Under the pieces are notes generated by a model. That model did no database searches. It was not told the DNA's origin and worked only from the letters and a program-made list of their open reading frames with translations. A stretch of 64,000 nt of DNA from Truepera sp965215315. Lineage in GTDB: Bacteria; Deinococcota; Deinococci; Deinococcales; Trueperaceae. Both the position numbers and the translations under genes were made by a program. The stretch covers positions 3,286,001 through 3,350,000 of the forward strand of contig CBDCDB010000008.1 of assembly GCA_965215315.1 (NCBI GenBank), given 5' to 3'. This document shows positions 26,708 to 35,450 of this stretch, one piece after another (the first letter of the stretch is position 1; every line of letters begins with the position of its first letter).

Positions 26708-27205
26708 ATGAAAAAAGCTGTTCTACCGCTTGCCCTAGCTCTGGCTCTCTCACCCGCTTTTGCCCAAGCGCCCACCGAAGTCACCCCTTACGGCAGCGAC
26801 GAATCGTCAATTCTCTTAGGTATCGCGGTACCCGTCGGGTATGCCCAGATGTGGGTCGGCGGGACGGTGCCCTCGGTCGCCAATGAGGACGCTCCGGAAG
26901 ACAGTGTTGAGCAGTACGGCGACATGATGACGCAAGCCTCGAGCGTGTTCGACAACATCAGCGGGGTGTTGGAAGAGGCGGGGTTGGGACTCGAGGACGT
27001 CGTGTACTTGCGCGTCTACCTCGTCCCCGACGCTGACTCGGGCGAAGTCGATTACGACGGCTTTTTCAGCGCTTACGGAGAGTATTTTAACAATGAAGAA
27101 AATCCCGTAAAAACGGCGCGTTCGACGATTGCGGTTGCCGGACTCGTACTTCCCGGCTGGCTCGTTGAAATCGACGCACTGGCAGTGTATCTAGCAGACG
27201 AATAA
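26708..27205 (+). CDS. secreted RidA/YjgF-family protein
   Basis: 165 residues with a Sec signal peptide (KKAVLPLALALALSPAFAQA) and a Rid-type domain (MWVGGTVPSV; FDNISGVLEEAGLGLEDVVY; ARSTIAVAGLVLPGWLVEID, with Arg near residue 137). Rid proteins hydrolyse reactive enamines and imines; an exported version next to amine oxidase and cytochrome c suggests periplasmic amine degradation. It is divergent from the oxidase pseudogene and survives intact. Confidence 0.9.
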   Translation: MKKAVLPLALALALSPAFAQAPTEVTPYGSDESSILLGIAVPVGYAQMWVGGTVPSVANEDAPEDSVEQYGDMMTQASSVFDNISGVLEEAGLGLEDVVYLRVYLVPDADSGEVDYDGFFSAYGEYFNNEENPVKTARSTIAVAGLVLPGWLVEIDALAVYLADE

Positions 27206-27246
27206 GTCATTTACGGTTTGGCTGACTACCGTCTAGACAAATAAGA

Positions 27247-27287
27247 AGCGGTGCAGCTCGAGCAAACTCCGAGCTGCACCGCTTTTA
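27247..27287. terminator. bidirectional terminator
   Basis: Perfect 14-bp stem AGCGGTGCAGCTCG/CGAGCTGCACCGCT with 9-base loop, followed by TTTT; preceded by an A-containing run in the other direction. It serves the RidA gene and possibly the convergent hydrolase. Confidence 0.88.
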
Positions 27288-27364
27288 CGTCGCTTGCTTT
27301 ATACCAAGTTCTATTGACTCGTTACCTGCGGTTTTATTCCTGCTTACGTTTGTGAAACCTGTAA

Positions 27365-28093
27365 CTACTGCAACTGACGGTCGAAAAAGCCCACCATCTC
27401 ACCGAACGCATCTTGCGCCGTCGCGTCGTCCCGCAGCTGCCCGTCTGCCAACATAAACCCGTGCGGCTCACCCTGATAGACCTTGAGTTCAAACGCTTTG
27501 TCGGCTTCATCTAGCGCCGTAGCGTAACCGTAAATATCAGCAATTGGGCTCGGTTCGTCAGCGGTGCCGTGAACGATCAGCATAGGCGCATTGAGGTCGC
27601 CAATCATATCGGCTGGTGCCGGGTCGCCCGAGTTGGGGAAGCCGTACCACGCGACGCCTGCGCCGAAGTCGGCAATCTGCGGCAAGAGCAGCATGGTGTA
27701 GCGCCCACCGGCGCAAAAACCGGTCAGTCCCAAACGTTCAGCGTCTACATCGTCCCGTTCAGTTAAAAAACCGATGCTGTCCTGGACGAGCTGCGCGACC
27801 GTATCATCCGAGGGTTCACGTTCAAACGTCTGCCAACCGACGGCTAATACGACGAAGCCTTCGGCGGCAAAGGCGTCGGTCATGGTGCGGTAGCCCTCCT
27901 CGAGCCCGTTAAACGAGTGGATCAAGACGATCGCCGGGTGTGGCCCCTCAGCGTCCGGTGCAGCTAAATACGAAGCGTAAGCCTGGTCGCCGCTCATCAC
28001 CTCAACATCACTTCCGGTTGATTGAGCCGCTGCAAACCCTGCAAATAACAGTCCAAAAACGAGTGCCCTGAAAGCGCGTACGGGGTGCTTCAT
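27365..28093 (-). CDS. dienelactone-hydrolase-family protein, secreted
   Basis: 242 residues. Signal peptide (FRALVFGLLFAGFAAAQ) and alpha/beta-hydrolase fold with the DLH pattern: catalytic Cys in LTGFCAGGRY, Asp/Glu region LIVHGTADEPSP and His in GEPHGFML. The ATG at 28093 has a strong Shine-Dalgarno (AGGAGGCAAC) and gives the signal peptide. Substrate unknown (lactone or ester). Confidence 0.92.
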   Translation of the reverse strand: MKHPVRAFRALVFGLLFAGFAAAQSTGSDVEVMSGDQAYASYLAAPDAEGPHPAIVLIHSFNGLEEGYRTMTDAFAAEGFVVLAVGWQTFEREPSDDTVAQLVQDSIGFLTERDDVDAERLGLTGFCAGGRYTMLLLPQIADFGAGVAWYGFPNSGDPAPADMIGDLNAPMLIVHGTADEPSPIADIYGYATALDEADKAFELKVYQGEPHGFMLADGQLRDDATAQDAFGEMVGFFDRQLQ

Positions 28094-28187
28094 GTTGCCT
28101 CCTTTGGTTTTGCTGAGTGCAACCTCACCATACTCGAGACTCCAGCCAAGCAACAAGGCGAGCCGACACCTTTGTCCAGCCGGAGCT

Positions 28188-28997
28188 TTATAGGTCGGCG
28201 CGTAGTTCGTGTAAAACCTTGCTGAGCGCAGCTAAATCATCCAAAACATAATCGGGTGCTGCGTCGCCGACATCTTCACGTTTAGAGACGCCAGTCAGCA
28301 GCAGCGCCGTCTTAAACCCTGCGGCCTTAGCGCCTGAGATGTCGGTCTCGAGCCTGTCCCCAACCATCAAAATCTCTTCGGGCTGAACGCCAAGACGTTT
28401 TGCGGCGGCCTGAAACATGCCTGCATGAGGTTTGCCGACGACGGTCGGTTCTACGCGCGTGGCGCTCGTAATGACTGAGAGTACTGCGCCCGCCCCCGGT
28501 AGTTGACCCATTTCAGCGGGATAGGTCAGGTCGTAATTGGTCGCTACGAACGCCGCGCCCTGCCGAACGAGCAGGCTCGCCACCGCCAGCAGCTCGTAGC
28601 TGAGGCTCGTCGTGGTCAGGCCGCCGACAACAACGGGCGCAGTCTGTCCGTCTCGCACCTCCTCAGGACTGATTACCGTAAACCCCGCTGCCGAAACCGT
28701 CTCGTGCAGCGCCGCTTCACCGACGATGTAAACATGGGTGCCCGCCGTAAAGTGTTCTTTAAGATGCTCTACCGCTGCGCCGGGGGAGGTGAGAATTTGC
28801 TCAGGCTGAACCTGTACGCCGAACCGGGCGAGTTTTTCAACATATTGCGCGACTGTTTTGGTGGCGTTGTTCGTTGCCAGAATAAAAGGCAGGTTCAACT
28901 GCTGTAAAGCTCCAAATAGTTCGCTGAAACCGGGGAGCGTTGTGTCGCCGTGCCAGAGCACGCCGTCCATGTCGAGGGTTACGCCGCGAAGTTCCAT
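28188..28997 (-). CDS. HAD-IIA family phosphatase (NagD-like)
   Basis: 269 residues. HAD motif I DMDGVLWHGDT, motif II ATNNAT, motif III Lys in VGKPHAGMF, motif IV VGDRLETDISGAKAAGF; a C2-type cap lies between. Hydrolyses small sugar or nucleotide phosphates. The start at 28997 places motif I at residue 9, as usual for the family. Confidence 0.93.
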   Translation of the reverse strand: MELRGVTLDMDGVLWHGDTTLPGFSELFGALQQLNLPFILATNNATKTVAQYVEKLARFGVQVQPEQILTSPGAAVEHLKEHFTAGTHVYIVGEAALHETVSAAGFTVISPEEVRDGQTAPVVVGGLTTTSLSYELLAVASLLVRQGAAFVATNYDLTYPAEMGQLPGAGAVLSVITSATRVEPTVVGKPHAGMFQAAAKRLGVQPEEILMVGDRLETDISGAKAAGFKTALLLTGVSKREDVGDAAPDYVLDDLAALSKVLHELRADL

Positions 28998-29158
28998 AGG
29001 AGAGCCTACCGCGTTGGTTCGCTCGAGCCTGACCGTGCTGATATAATCGGGCAACGGTTAAAGCTAAGATTTGAACGGAAATGACGTTCTGAGTCCAGCC
29101 GAACGTCTGAGTGAACTGAAATCCCCCGCAACATTTGGTTGTTCACGCGGACAAAGCG

Positions 29159-29780
29159 TTACCGCTTCACACTAACTGCGTACCGCTCATCCTCGACCTT
29201 TTTGCCCCATAAAGCTTGGATAGAACTCAGTTCGATGACGTCAACGGCTTTGAATTCTTCGGGAAGCATACCGACAATATCTTTTGCTCGCAAACCTCCG
29301 CCGGTCATCCAGAACCCTTCGATAAGGAACATGGCACCTGTCGGCGTCAATAACTCAGCCCAGCGTCGTAAAACTTGTTCGGGTTCAGGTAGCGTCCACA
29401 AAATATTGACGACAAACCACGTAGTCGAATGCGCCAGCGGCAAGTGTAGGACGCGCTGCGTCCATGACCTCGAGCTGAACGTTTAGGCCGCTTTGTTTTG
29501 CCTTCGTTCTAGCTAGATCAATCATCTTTGGTGAGTAGTCGGTGCCGACAACCGTGTGTCCGGCTTGGGCTAGCAACACACTGATTGAGCCTGTCCTACA
29601 ACCTAGATCAGCTACCTTTGCGTTCGGCTTCGGCAACCACTGGCCTAGCAGTTCCTTCCAGGCCTCTTTCGTTTCGGGTTGAGCCATACTGTGATCTGGT
29701 TGTTCGTCGAATGACGCGGCTTCTTCGTCCCAGACACGCCGAGCTTGGCTTAGGTAATCTTTCACCCGACTATTTAGCAA
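29159..29780 (-). pseudogene. class I SAM-dependent methyltransferase, frameshifted
   Basis: The first frame (29780 to about 29405) holds KVADLGCRTGSISVLLAQAG (motif I; the second Gly of GCGTG is Arg) and FDYVVCRQ. The second frame (about 29405 to 29159) continues ILWTLPEPEQVLRRWAELLT to the end. A one-base indel near 29403-29409, in caaaatatt, breaks the chain. Without it the protein would be about 206 residues and complete. Confidence 0.85.
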
Positions 29781-29801
29781 CCAAAACTCTGAACTACCTT
29801 C

Positions 29802-30887
29802 CTAGACAAACCGCCCATTCTCCTGAAACGTTTCACCGTCAAGAGCAATAATGCCGCCCCGCCGTAAATCACAGATTAAATCCCAGTGAATCGCCGAGGC
29901 GTTCGTCCCACCCGTTTCCCGGTACGACTGCCCAAGCGCGAGATGCACCGTCCCACCGATTTTTTCGTCGAACAAGATGCTTTTGGTCGGACGCTGAATC
30001 TGGAAGTTCGTGCCGACGCCAAGTTCGCCCAAGAATCTTGCGCCGGGGTCGGTCCCCAGTTGTGCCTGCAATAAGTCATCGCCTTCGTCAGCGTGAGCAG
30101 AAACGACCTTGCCCTCTTTGAACGTCAGCTCAACACCTCTGACCAAGGTGCCCTGAACCGCGCTCGGAATATCAAACCGGACGGTACCTGTAGCGCTGGT
30201 CTCGAGCGGCCCGGTAAACACCTCGCCTGAGGGCATATTGCGGTGCCCGTCCGAATTGACCCAGGTGCGCCCGCCGACCTCTAAGGTTAAGTCGGTGCCG
30301 TCAGCTTGAATCCGCACTTTACGGGCTTGCGAAAGCCGTTCAATCAACCCTGCTTGAAACGCGTGCAGCTTGTTCCATTCGGCTACGGGGTCGTCGTCGA
30401 AAAGAAACATCGCGCGGTAAACAAAGCGTTCGTACTCATCTAAACTCATGTCGGCGTCTTGTGCGCCAGCATACGTCGGAAAGAGTGTTCCGCACCATTT
30501 GGTCTTTTGAACGCGGACGTCGGACACGCTTCGCAGCCGTTTTTGCAATCGTCCGAGTTTAGTTTTATCAGAACTTTGTAGTGTGCGGGTGTTGCTCGGC
30601 GCAGCGACGCGAATCCAGGCGGCAGTTTGGTTGATTTCGGAGCGCTCGAGCCCCGCTTCAGCGTCCAGATAAGCGTCTGTAGCCAGCTCTAAAATATCAG
30701 CCGTAAGTTCAGGATAATTCACGCGCAGATGCGGAATGCCGCCTGCTTTAAGAACCTCGCGGGTGAGCGCCCTAGCAAATGGTAACGCCGGACTTTCAAC
30801 GTTTGAGAGAACGTTTTCACCGGGTTTTACGTCCGTGCAGTAACCGACTAAAAGCTGTGCGTAACGTTCATGTAGAGGATGAATCAT
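29802..30887 (-). CDS. M29-family metalloaminopeptidase (aminopeptidase T-like)
   Basis: 361 residues, matching aminopeptidase T/AmpS of Thermus in layout: N-terminal domain with YAQLLVGYCTDVKPGENVLS, central TDLTLEVGGRTWVNSDGHRN, then metal-binding residues in the C-terminal half (GEVFTGPLETSATGTV, HADEGDDL, HLALGQSYRETGGTN, HWDLICDLRRGG). Releases N-terminal amino acids in the cytoplasm using two divalent metal ions. Confidence 0.93.
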   Translation of the reverse strand: MIHPLHERYAQLLVGYCTDVKPGENVLSNVESPALPFARALTREVLKAGGIPHLRVNYPELTADILELATDAYLDAEAGLERSEINQTAAWIRVAAPSNTRTLQSSDKTKLGRLQKRLRSVSDVRVQKTKWCGTLFPTYAGAQDADMSLDEYERFVYRAMFLFDDDPVAEWNKLHAFQAGLIERLSQARKVRIQADGTDLTLEVGGRTWVNSDGHRNMPSGEVFTGPLETSATGTVRFDIPSAVQGTLVRGVELTFKEGKVVSAHADEGDDLLQAQLGTDPGARFLGELGVGTNFQIQRPTKSILFDEKIGGTVHLALGQSYRETGGTNASAIHWDLICDLRRGGIIALDGETFQENGRFV

Positions 30888-30929
30888 AGCCCCAAGCTAG
30901 CACGCGCCTTTCCGGTTAGACTTGCCTCA

Positions 30930-31871
30930 ATGACACCGAACAAACGACCTTACGAACTGTGGGATGTGTTTACTACGGAGCCGTTTTACGGCAATCCGCT
31001 GGCGGTCATTCCGGACGCAAACGGGTTAAGTGACGCGCAGCTGCAGCGTATCGCCAACGAGTTTAACCTCTCGGAAACGAGTTTTGTTTTCCCTTCAGAA
31101 TCCGCTGACATTCGCGCCCGCTACTTTACGCCGACGCAAGAGTTACCGATGGCGGGGCATCCAAGTGTCGGAACGGTGTTCGCGTTAGCTGACCGGGGCA
31201 ACTTTACGGCGCAGGACGAGGTGACGCTGACGCTAAATGTCGGCCCGGTGCAGATGACTTTAGAGCGCGAGGGTGAGACCCTGAACCGGGTGTGGATGAA
31301 TCAGGGTGTACCGGAGCTGTTAGAAACGTTTGACAAAGCGCAAGTTGCGGCGGCGCTCGGATTAGCTAAGGGGGAGATAGAGCCCGACTTACCCGTTCAA
31401 CTCGGCAGTGCCGGAAATCCGTTTCTTTTAGTCCCGGTCATCTCACTTGACGCGCTAGCACGAGCGCAGGTTTCGCTGCCTGAATTGTCCCAACTTTTAC
31501 GCGGCGAGCACCGGGCAGTTTTCGTCTTTACCCGTCCCGCTTCTGAGGCTAACGTCCAAGCGAGGATGCTGATAGCTAAAGTTGTCTCTGAGGCCGAAAC
31601 TGTGCCTGACGTTCAAGCCCGGATGTTAGGCGCGGCCCTCGGAGTGTACGAAGACTCTGCCACCGGCAGCGCCCACGGGCCGCTCGGGGCATATTTAGCG
31701 GCGCACACCGACATCTTGCAGGATGACGAGGCTGAGTTTGTCAGTCATCAAGGGGTCGAGATGGGCCGTAAAAGTGAGTTGTTTGTCCGGCTGAAACGAA
31801 CTGACAAAGGTGTAGAAGTTTCGGTCGGCGGGGCCGCCGTAAAAGTCGGTGAAGGGCAACTCTTTTTGTGA
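30930..31871 (+). CDS. PhzF-family isomerase/epimerase-like protein
   Basis: 313 residues, two-lobed diaminopimelate-epimerase-like fold. Diagnostic stretches are DVFTTEPFYGNPLAVI, NLSETSFVF with the family Glu, RYFTPTQELPMAGHPSVGT and the C-terminal EDSATGSAHGPLGAYL. The reaction is probably an isomerisation, with the substrate unknown. Start at the ATG 30930; it diverges from the aminopeptidase. Confidence 0.93.
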   Translation: MTPNKRPYELWDVFTTEPFYGNPLAVIPDANGLSDAQLQRIANEFNLSETSFVFPSESADIRARYFTPTQELPMAGHPSVGTVFALADRGNFTAQDEVTLTLNVGPVQMTLEREGETLNRVWMNQGVPELLETFDKAQVAAALGLAKGEIEPDLPVQLGSAGNPFLLVPVISLDALARAQVSLPELSQLLRGEHRAVFVFTRPASEANVQARMLIAKVVSEAETVPDVQARMLGAALGVYEDSATGSAHGPLGAYLAAHTDILQDDEAEFVSHQGVEMGRKSELFVRLKRTDKGVEVSVGGAAVKVGEGQLFL

Positions 31872-31892
31872 TGGGTCTACAGTGCGTTTACG

Positions 31893-32591
31893 GTGCAAAC
31901 TTTCGTGGCTGAACGGTTGCAAAAGTTTTTGTCGCGGGCCGGGGTCGCCAGCCGCCGTAAAGCTGAAACGCTGATTCTTGGGGGCAAAGTAACAGTCAAC
32001 GGTGTCACCGCCGAGTTGGGGCAGCAGGTTGAACCGGATGACGATGTGCGTGTGAGCGGCGTTCGGGCGACCCTGCAAAAGCACGTGACGTATCTGCTCT
32101 ATAAACCTATCGGCGTCCTCTCTTCGGTGTCGGACGACCGAGGCCGAGAAACGGTGATTGACCTGTTGCCGAAGGTGCCGGGACTGCATCCGGTCGGGAG
32201 GTTAGACCTCGAGTCCGAAGGTCTTTTACTCGTCACCAACGACGGCGCTTTAACCCTGCAACTTACCCACCCGCGTTATGAACACGAAAAAGAGTACCGG
32301 GTCTGGTGCGACGCGCCGCTTGCAGAACGCGAAATGCACGCCCTCAGGAGCGGCGTCGAGTTGGGGGACGGGCCTGCCAAGGCGTTTACGGCGTGGCTCG
32401 AGCCTGACGGTTGCACCGTCGTTTTACGGGAGGGCCGTAACCGGGAAGTTCGGCGGATGCTCTCGGCGCTCGGCTTTACGGTGACGCGGCTTCTACGCAC
32501 GCGCGTGGCGCATCTGACGTTAGGTGAGCTAAAACCGGGCGAATATCGGGAGCTTACCGAAGCTGACCTCAAACCACTCGGCATATACTAG
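31893..32591 (+). CDS. RsuA/RluB-type rRNA pseudouridine synthase
   Basis: 232 residues. S4 RNA-binding domain (RLQKFLSRAGVASRRKAETL, GKVTVNGV) followed by a pseudouridine synthase domain with the catalytic Asp in HPVGRLDLESEGLLLVTNDG and the terminal EGRNREVRRMLSALG. Isomerises a uridine in rRNA. Begins at GTG 31893, 21 bases after the PhzF gene. Confidence 0.94.
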   Translation: MQTFVAERLQKFLSRAGVASRRKAETLILGGKVTVNGVTAELGQQVEPDDDVRVSGVRATLQKHVTYLLYKPIGVLSSVSDDRGRETVIDLLPKVPGLHPVGRLDLESEGLLLVTNDGALTLQLTHPRYEHEKEYRVWCDAPLAEREMHALRSGVELGDGPAKAFTAWLEPDGCTVVLREGRNREVRRMLSALGFTVTRLLRTRVAHLTLGELKPGEYRELTEADLKPLGIY

Positions 32592-32607
32592 CCTTCATGG
32601 GGATGTT

Positions 32608-33147
32608 ATGACGATATTCAAGCAAGGTAGCGGCTCGGTACAACTTTCAGAGGCAGAGGTCAAAGCTCGAGTGCAAGAACTGGGCCGAGAGATTACGGCG
32701 GCGTATGGGAACGGCGAACCGCTGCACCTAATTTGCGTCCTAAACGGCGCGTTTCTCTTTATGGCCGACCTCGTGCGGGAGATCGACCTGCCGCTCACAC
32801 TCGACTTTATGGCGGTGTCATCTTACGGGTCGCGCACAGCGAGTTCGGGTGAAGTGCGGCTTACCAAAGACCTCGACCAATCGCTCAAAAATAAACATGT
32901 GATTCTAGTTGAAGATATTGTCGATACGGGCCTGACCATGAAGTATCTGCTGGGATATTTGCAGGGACGCGGGCCGCTGTCGGTCAAGGTAGCAACACTT
33001 TTATCGAAACCCTCGAGGCGTCAGGTGGAAGTGCCGCTCAACTTTATAGGCTTTGACATTGCTGACGCGTTTGTTTACGGTTACGGCCTAGACGTAGCGC
33101 ACCAGTACCGCAACTTGCCGTTTGTGACGAGTCAAGAAACCGAATAA
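32608..33147 (+). CDS. hpt: hypoxanthine phosphoribosyltransferase
   Basis: 179 residues. PRPP-binding loop ILVEDIVDTGLTMKYLL (acidic pair E-D, about residues 101-113), flexible loop SSYGSRTASSGEV and N-terminal LNGAFLFMADLVREI. Converts hypoxanthine or guanine to IMP or GMP in purine salvage. The spacing of 16 bases from the preceding gene and 3 bases to the next suggests one transcript. Confidence 0.96.
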   Translation: MTIFKQGSGSVQLSEAEVKARVQELGREITAAYGNGEPLHLICVLNGAFLFMADLVREIDLPLTLDFMAVSSYGSRTASSGEVRLTKDLDQSLKNKHVILVEDIVDTGLTMKYLLGYLQGRGPLSVKVATLLSKPSRRQVEVPLNFIGFDIADAFVYGYGLDVAHQYRNLPFVTSQETE

Positions 33148-33150
33148 CGG

Positions 33151-34329
33151 GTGGCCCGCACGTTTCGCACGGGTCAAGCTAGGGACCACCGCGCCAAACA
33201 GCGGCGGCGTGTGCTACTCATTCTTCTGCTGGCGCTGCTAATTTTTTACTCGCTGGCGCTCTCACAAGGATGGCTAGACCGGGCTGCGCCGCAGCTGGAC
33301 GCTCAAATTCCAAACCGCGTCCCTGCTGATGAGGCGTTTGAGGTACGGGTTAGCTCGAGTGAACCCGTCGTCTATACCTACATGTATAACGGAAAAACTA
33401 CTGAAGTCGTTACGCAAAACCTGCAACTGAACCTGAACGCAAAAGCAGGGGAGAATACGCTCACTGTGACCGCGACAGACGGGGCCGACAACGAAATGAC
33501 GGCCCGTTACACCGTGACCGGCGTGCCCAGACCGGTGGTGAGGGCTCAGGCGACGCGGACCGCGGTCGCGGGCGACCCGGTAGGCGTGAGGCTTGCGTAC
33601 GGCGCAAGCCCAAAAATCAGACAGGTTTCGGTCACTTTGAAGGGTCAGCGCTTACCGACCTTCTGGAACCAGACCGGCGCAGTGACGTTCGGGGGTATTC
33701 TGCTCGGTTCCGAAACGAGCACGCTGCCGCTTACCGTAACCCTTACCGACGAGTTTGACCGGGTGACGAAACTAAAGCGCAGCGTCGCCGTTTCCGCCGA
33801 CCTGCGCGGCGTCGAACTCCTCAATCTGTCGCCCGAAGTTTTAAGCAGTTCGACACCGGAAAACAGGGCGCTCGAGGAGGCCACCCTCAGCGCCGCCTAC
33901 GCGAAGGGCGCACCGTACCCAGGCTGGCGGCAGCCCTTTATGCTCCCCGTAGACGGCGTCACCACGAGCAGCTTCGGCGCGTCCCGGCAGTACGGCCCCG
34001 GCGGAAATATCTCGTTTCATCAGGGTGCCGACCTCGCGGCACCTGAAGGCACGCCTGTTCGTGCGACGAACGCCGGAACGGTGCGCGTCGCCGGGTTTTA
34101 TCCCATTAAAGGCGGGCTGGTGGTGATTGACCACGGCGGCGGCGTGTCCAGCTTGTACTTTCACCAGTCAAAACTGCTTGTCGAAGTGGGTGACACCGTA
34201 AAGCGTGGTCAAGTGATTGGTGCAGTCGGGACGACCGGGCTTTCGACCGGGCCACATCTGCACTGGGAGATGCGCGTAGATGAAGAGGCGACGAATCCGC
34301 TCGAGTGGGTGGGGAAGGTTGTTCCGTAA
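33151..34329 (+). CDS. M23 peptidase (LytM-type endopeptidase), membrane anchored
   Basis: 392 residues. N-terminal membrane anchor (about 22-42, LLILLLALLIFYSLALSQGW), two beta-rich domains, then a C-terminal M23 domain (about 265-385) with the zinc ligands: HQGADLAAPEGTPVRA, GGGVSSLYFHQSK and GPHLHWEMRV. Cuts peptidoglycan peptide bridges in the periplasm. GTG start at 33151, only 3 bases after hpt; the stop abuts the next ATG. Confidence 0.94.
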   Translation: MARTFRTGQARDHRAKQRRRVLLILLLALLIFYSLALSQGWLDRAAPQLDAQIPNRVPADEAFEVRVSSSEPVVYTYMYNGKTTEVVTQNLQLNLNAKAGENTLTVTATDGADNEMTARYTVTGVPRPVVRAQATRTAVAGDPVGVRLAYGASPKIRQVSVTLKGQRLPTFWNQTGAVTFGGILLGSETSTLPLTVTLTDEFDRVTKLKRSVAVSADLRGVELLNLSPEVLSSSTPENRALEEATLSAAYAKGAPYPGWRQPFMLPVDGVTTSSFGASRQYGPGGNISFHQGADLAAPEGTPVRATNAGTVRVAGFYPIKGGLVVIDHGGGVSSLYFHQSKLLVEVGDTVKRGQVIGAVGTTGLSTGPHLHWEMRVDEEATNPLEWVGKVVP

Positions 34330-34914
34330 ATGGCTCAATTTGATTTCATCGGCTCCAAACCAGATTTGTTTCAGCTCGAGATTGAGGGTGAGCGCGTTCG
34401 TCTCGTCAGCATTGCCGAAGCGTTTGTACAAGACATCTTCACCGAGTTCAGCAGCGACATCACGACCTACATGATTCCCAAACCCGCCGACTCTATCGGG
34501 GAAACAGAAGCCTTTATCCGCTCGAGCCTAGCCGCGTTCAGCGAAGGGGATAATCTTCAGCTGGTCATTTTAGATAGAGTCACCGGTGAATTTCTCGGTT
34601 GCTGCGGCTTACATGGCAGAGATGACGCTAAAAATCCTGAAATTGGTATTTGGCTTAAAAAATCTGCTCACGGCAAAGCTTTGGGCAAAGAAGCCGTTTG
34701 GACACTCGTCTATTGGGCGCAAGACAATCTAAACCTCGAGTCCTTTATCTACCCTGCTGACAAACGAAACCAGCCCAGCCGTAACATCCCTGTCTCACTG
34801 GGCGGTCAAGTTATAGCAGAAAAGGTTGACGAAGGCGTCGCAGGTAACGTACTTGATGAGGTCATCTACAAAATACCTCTGCCGCTTAAAAAGACAAGAA
34901 CAGAGCGTGTTTAG
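34330..34914 (+). CDS. GNAT-family N-acetyltransferase
   Basis: 194 residues, of the RimJ/Acetyltransf_3 type: QLVILDRVTGEFLGCCGLHG, NPEIGIWLKKSAHGKALGKE (acetyl-CoA loop), EAVWTLVYWAQDNLNLESFI. It starts at the ATG immediately after the M23 stop (TAAATG) and overlaps the downstream HigA start by 8 bases. Substrate unknown. Confidence 0.9.
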   Translation: MAQFDFIGSKPDLFQLEIEGERVRLVSIAEAFVQDIFTEFSSDITTYMIPKPADSIGETEAFIRSSLAAFSEGDNLQLVILDRVTGEFLGCCGLHGRDDAKNPEIGIWLKKSAHGKALGKEAVWTLVYWAQDNLNLESFIYPADKRNQPSRNIPVSLGGQVIAEKVDEGVAGNVLDEVIYKIPLPLKKTRTERV

Positions 34915-35218
34915 AGTACCGACAAAACGCCAACCAACCCATCCTGGCGAGATATTGCTAGAAGAATTTTTGTTGCCTACGAACCTGACGCAGCGCGAGC
35001 TTGCAGACGCGGTTCACGTGCCGTATCAGCGTCTCAACGAAATTGTCAACGGACGCAGAGGCGTCACGCCCAGCACCGCTTTACGCTTATCAAAGTTCTT
35101 TGGTAACTCTGCGGGTTTCTGGCTGAATCTACAGATACGTTGGGATTTGTATCAGACTCACGAAGCTGAAGCCGCGATCGTTCAATGTATTGAACCTCAT
35201 CAGCAACAAGTCCACTGA
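34907..35218 (+). CDS. higA: HigA-type antitoxin, no HigB alongside
   Basis: 103 residues from GTG 34907: THPGEILLEEFLLPTNLTQR, ADAVHVPYQRLNEIVNGRRG, LSKFFGNSAGFWLNLQIRWD, the standard HigA/VapI XRE pattern. HigB toxins normally lie directly upstream, but here the gene overlaps a GNAT acetyltransferase instead. The C-terminal residues (IVQCIEPHQQQVH) are unusual and may reflect a frameshifted tail. Confidence 0.85.
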   Translation: MFRVPTKRQPTHPGEILLEEFLLPTNLTQRELADAVHVPYQRLNEIVNGRRGVTPSTALRLSKFFGNSAGFWLNLQIRWDLYQTHEAEAAIVQCIEPHQQQVH

Positions 35219-35450
35219 AAAACTGGCAGAGCGCGTTGCGCTGCCTGTGACCATTTCCAAGCTTGCCGGTGCTGAACAATTTCGTCCCTGCAAGGTTAGG
35301 TGAATCTGAAAGCTTTAACCCTTGTGTTAGATGTTTTACATCACCGAGTCTCGGGCGGTACAATACCCTCCATAAAGCTCTTCGGGTAGCCCCGATTTGA
35401 AACTCCAGCTGCTACGCTGTACCAGAGCGTAAAAGGTCACTCGAGGTAAA

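Noticed and set aside
35219..35450. Possible small gene between HigA and the first glycosyltransferase
   Set aside because: Only short frames without start signals; no feature recognised.
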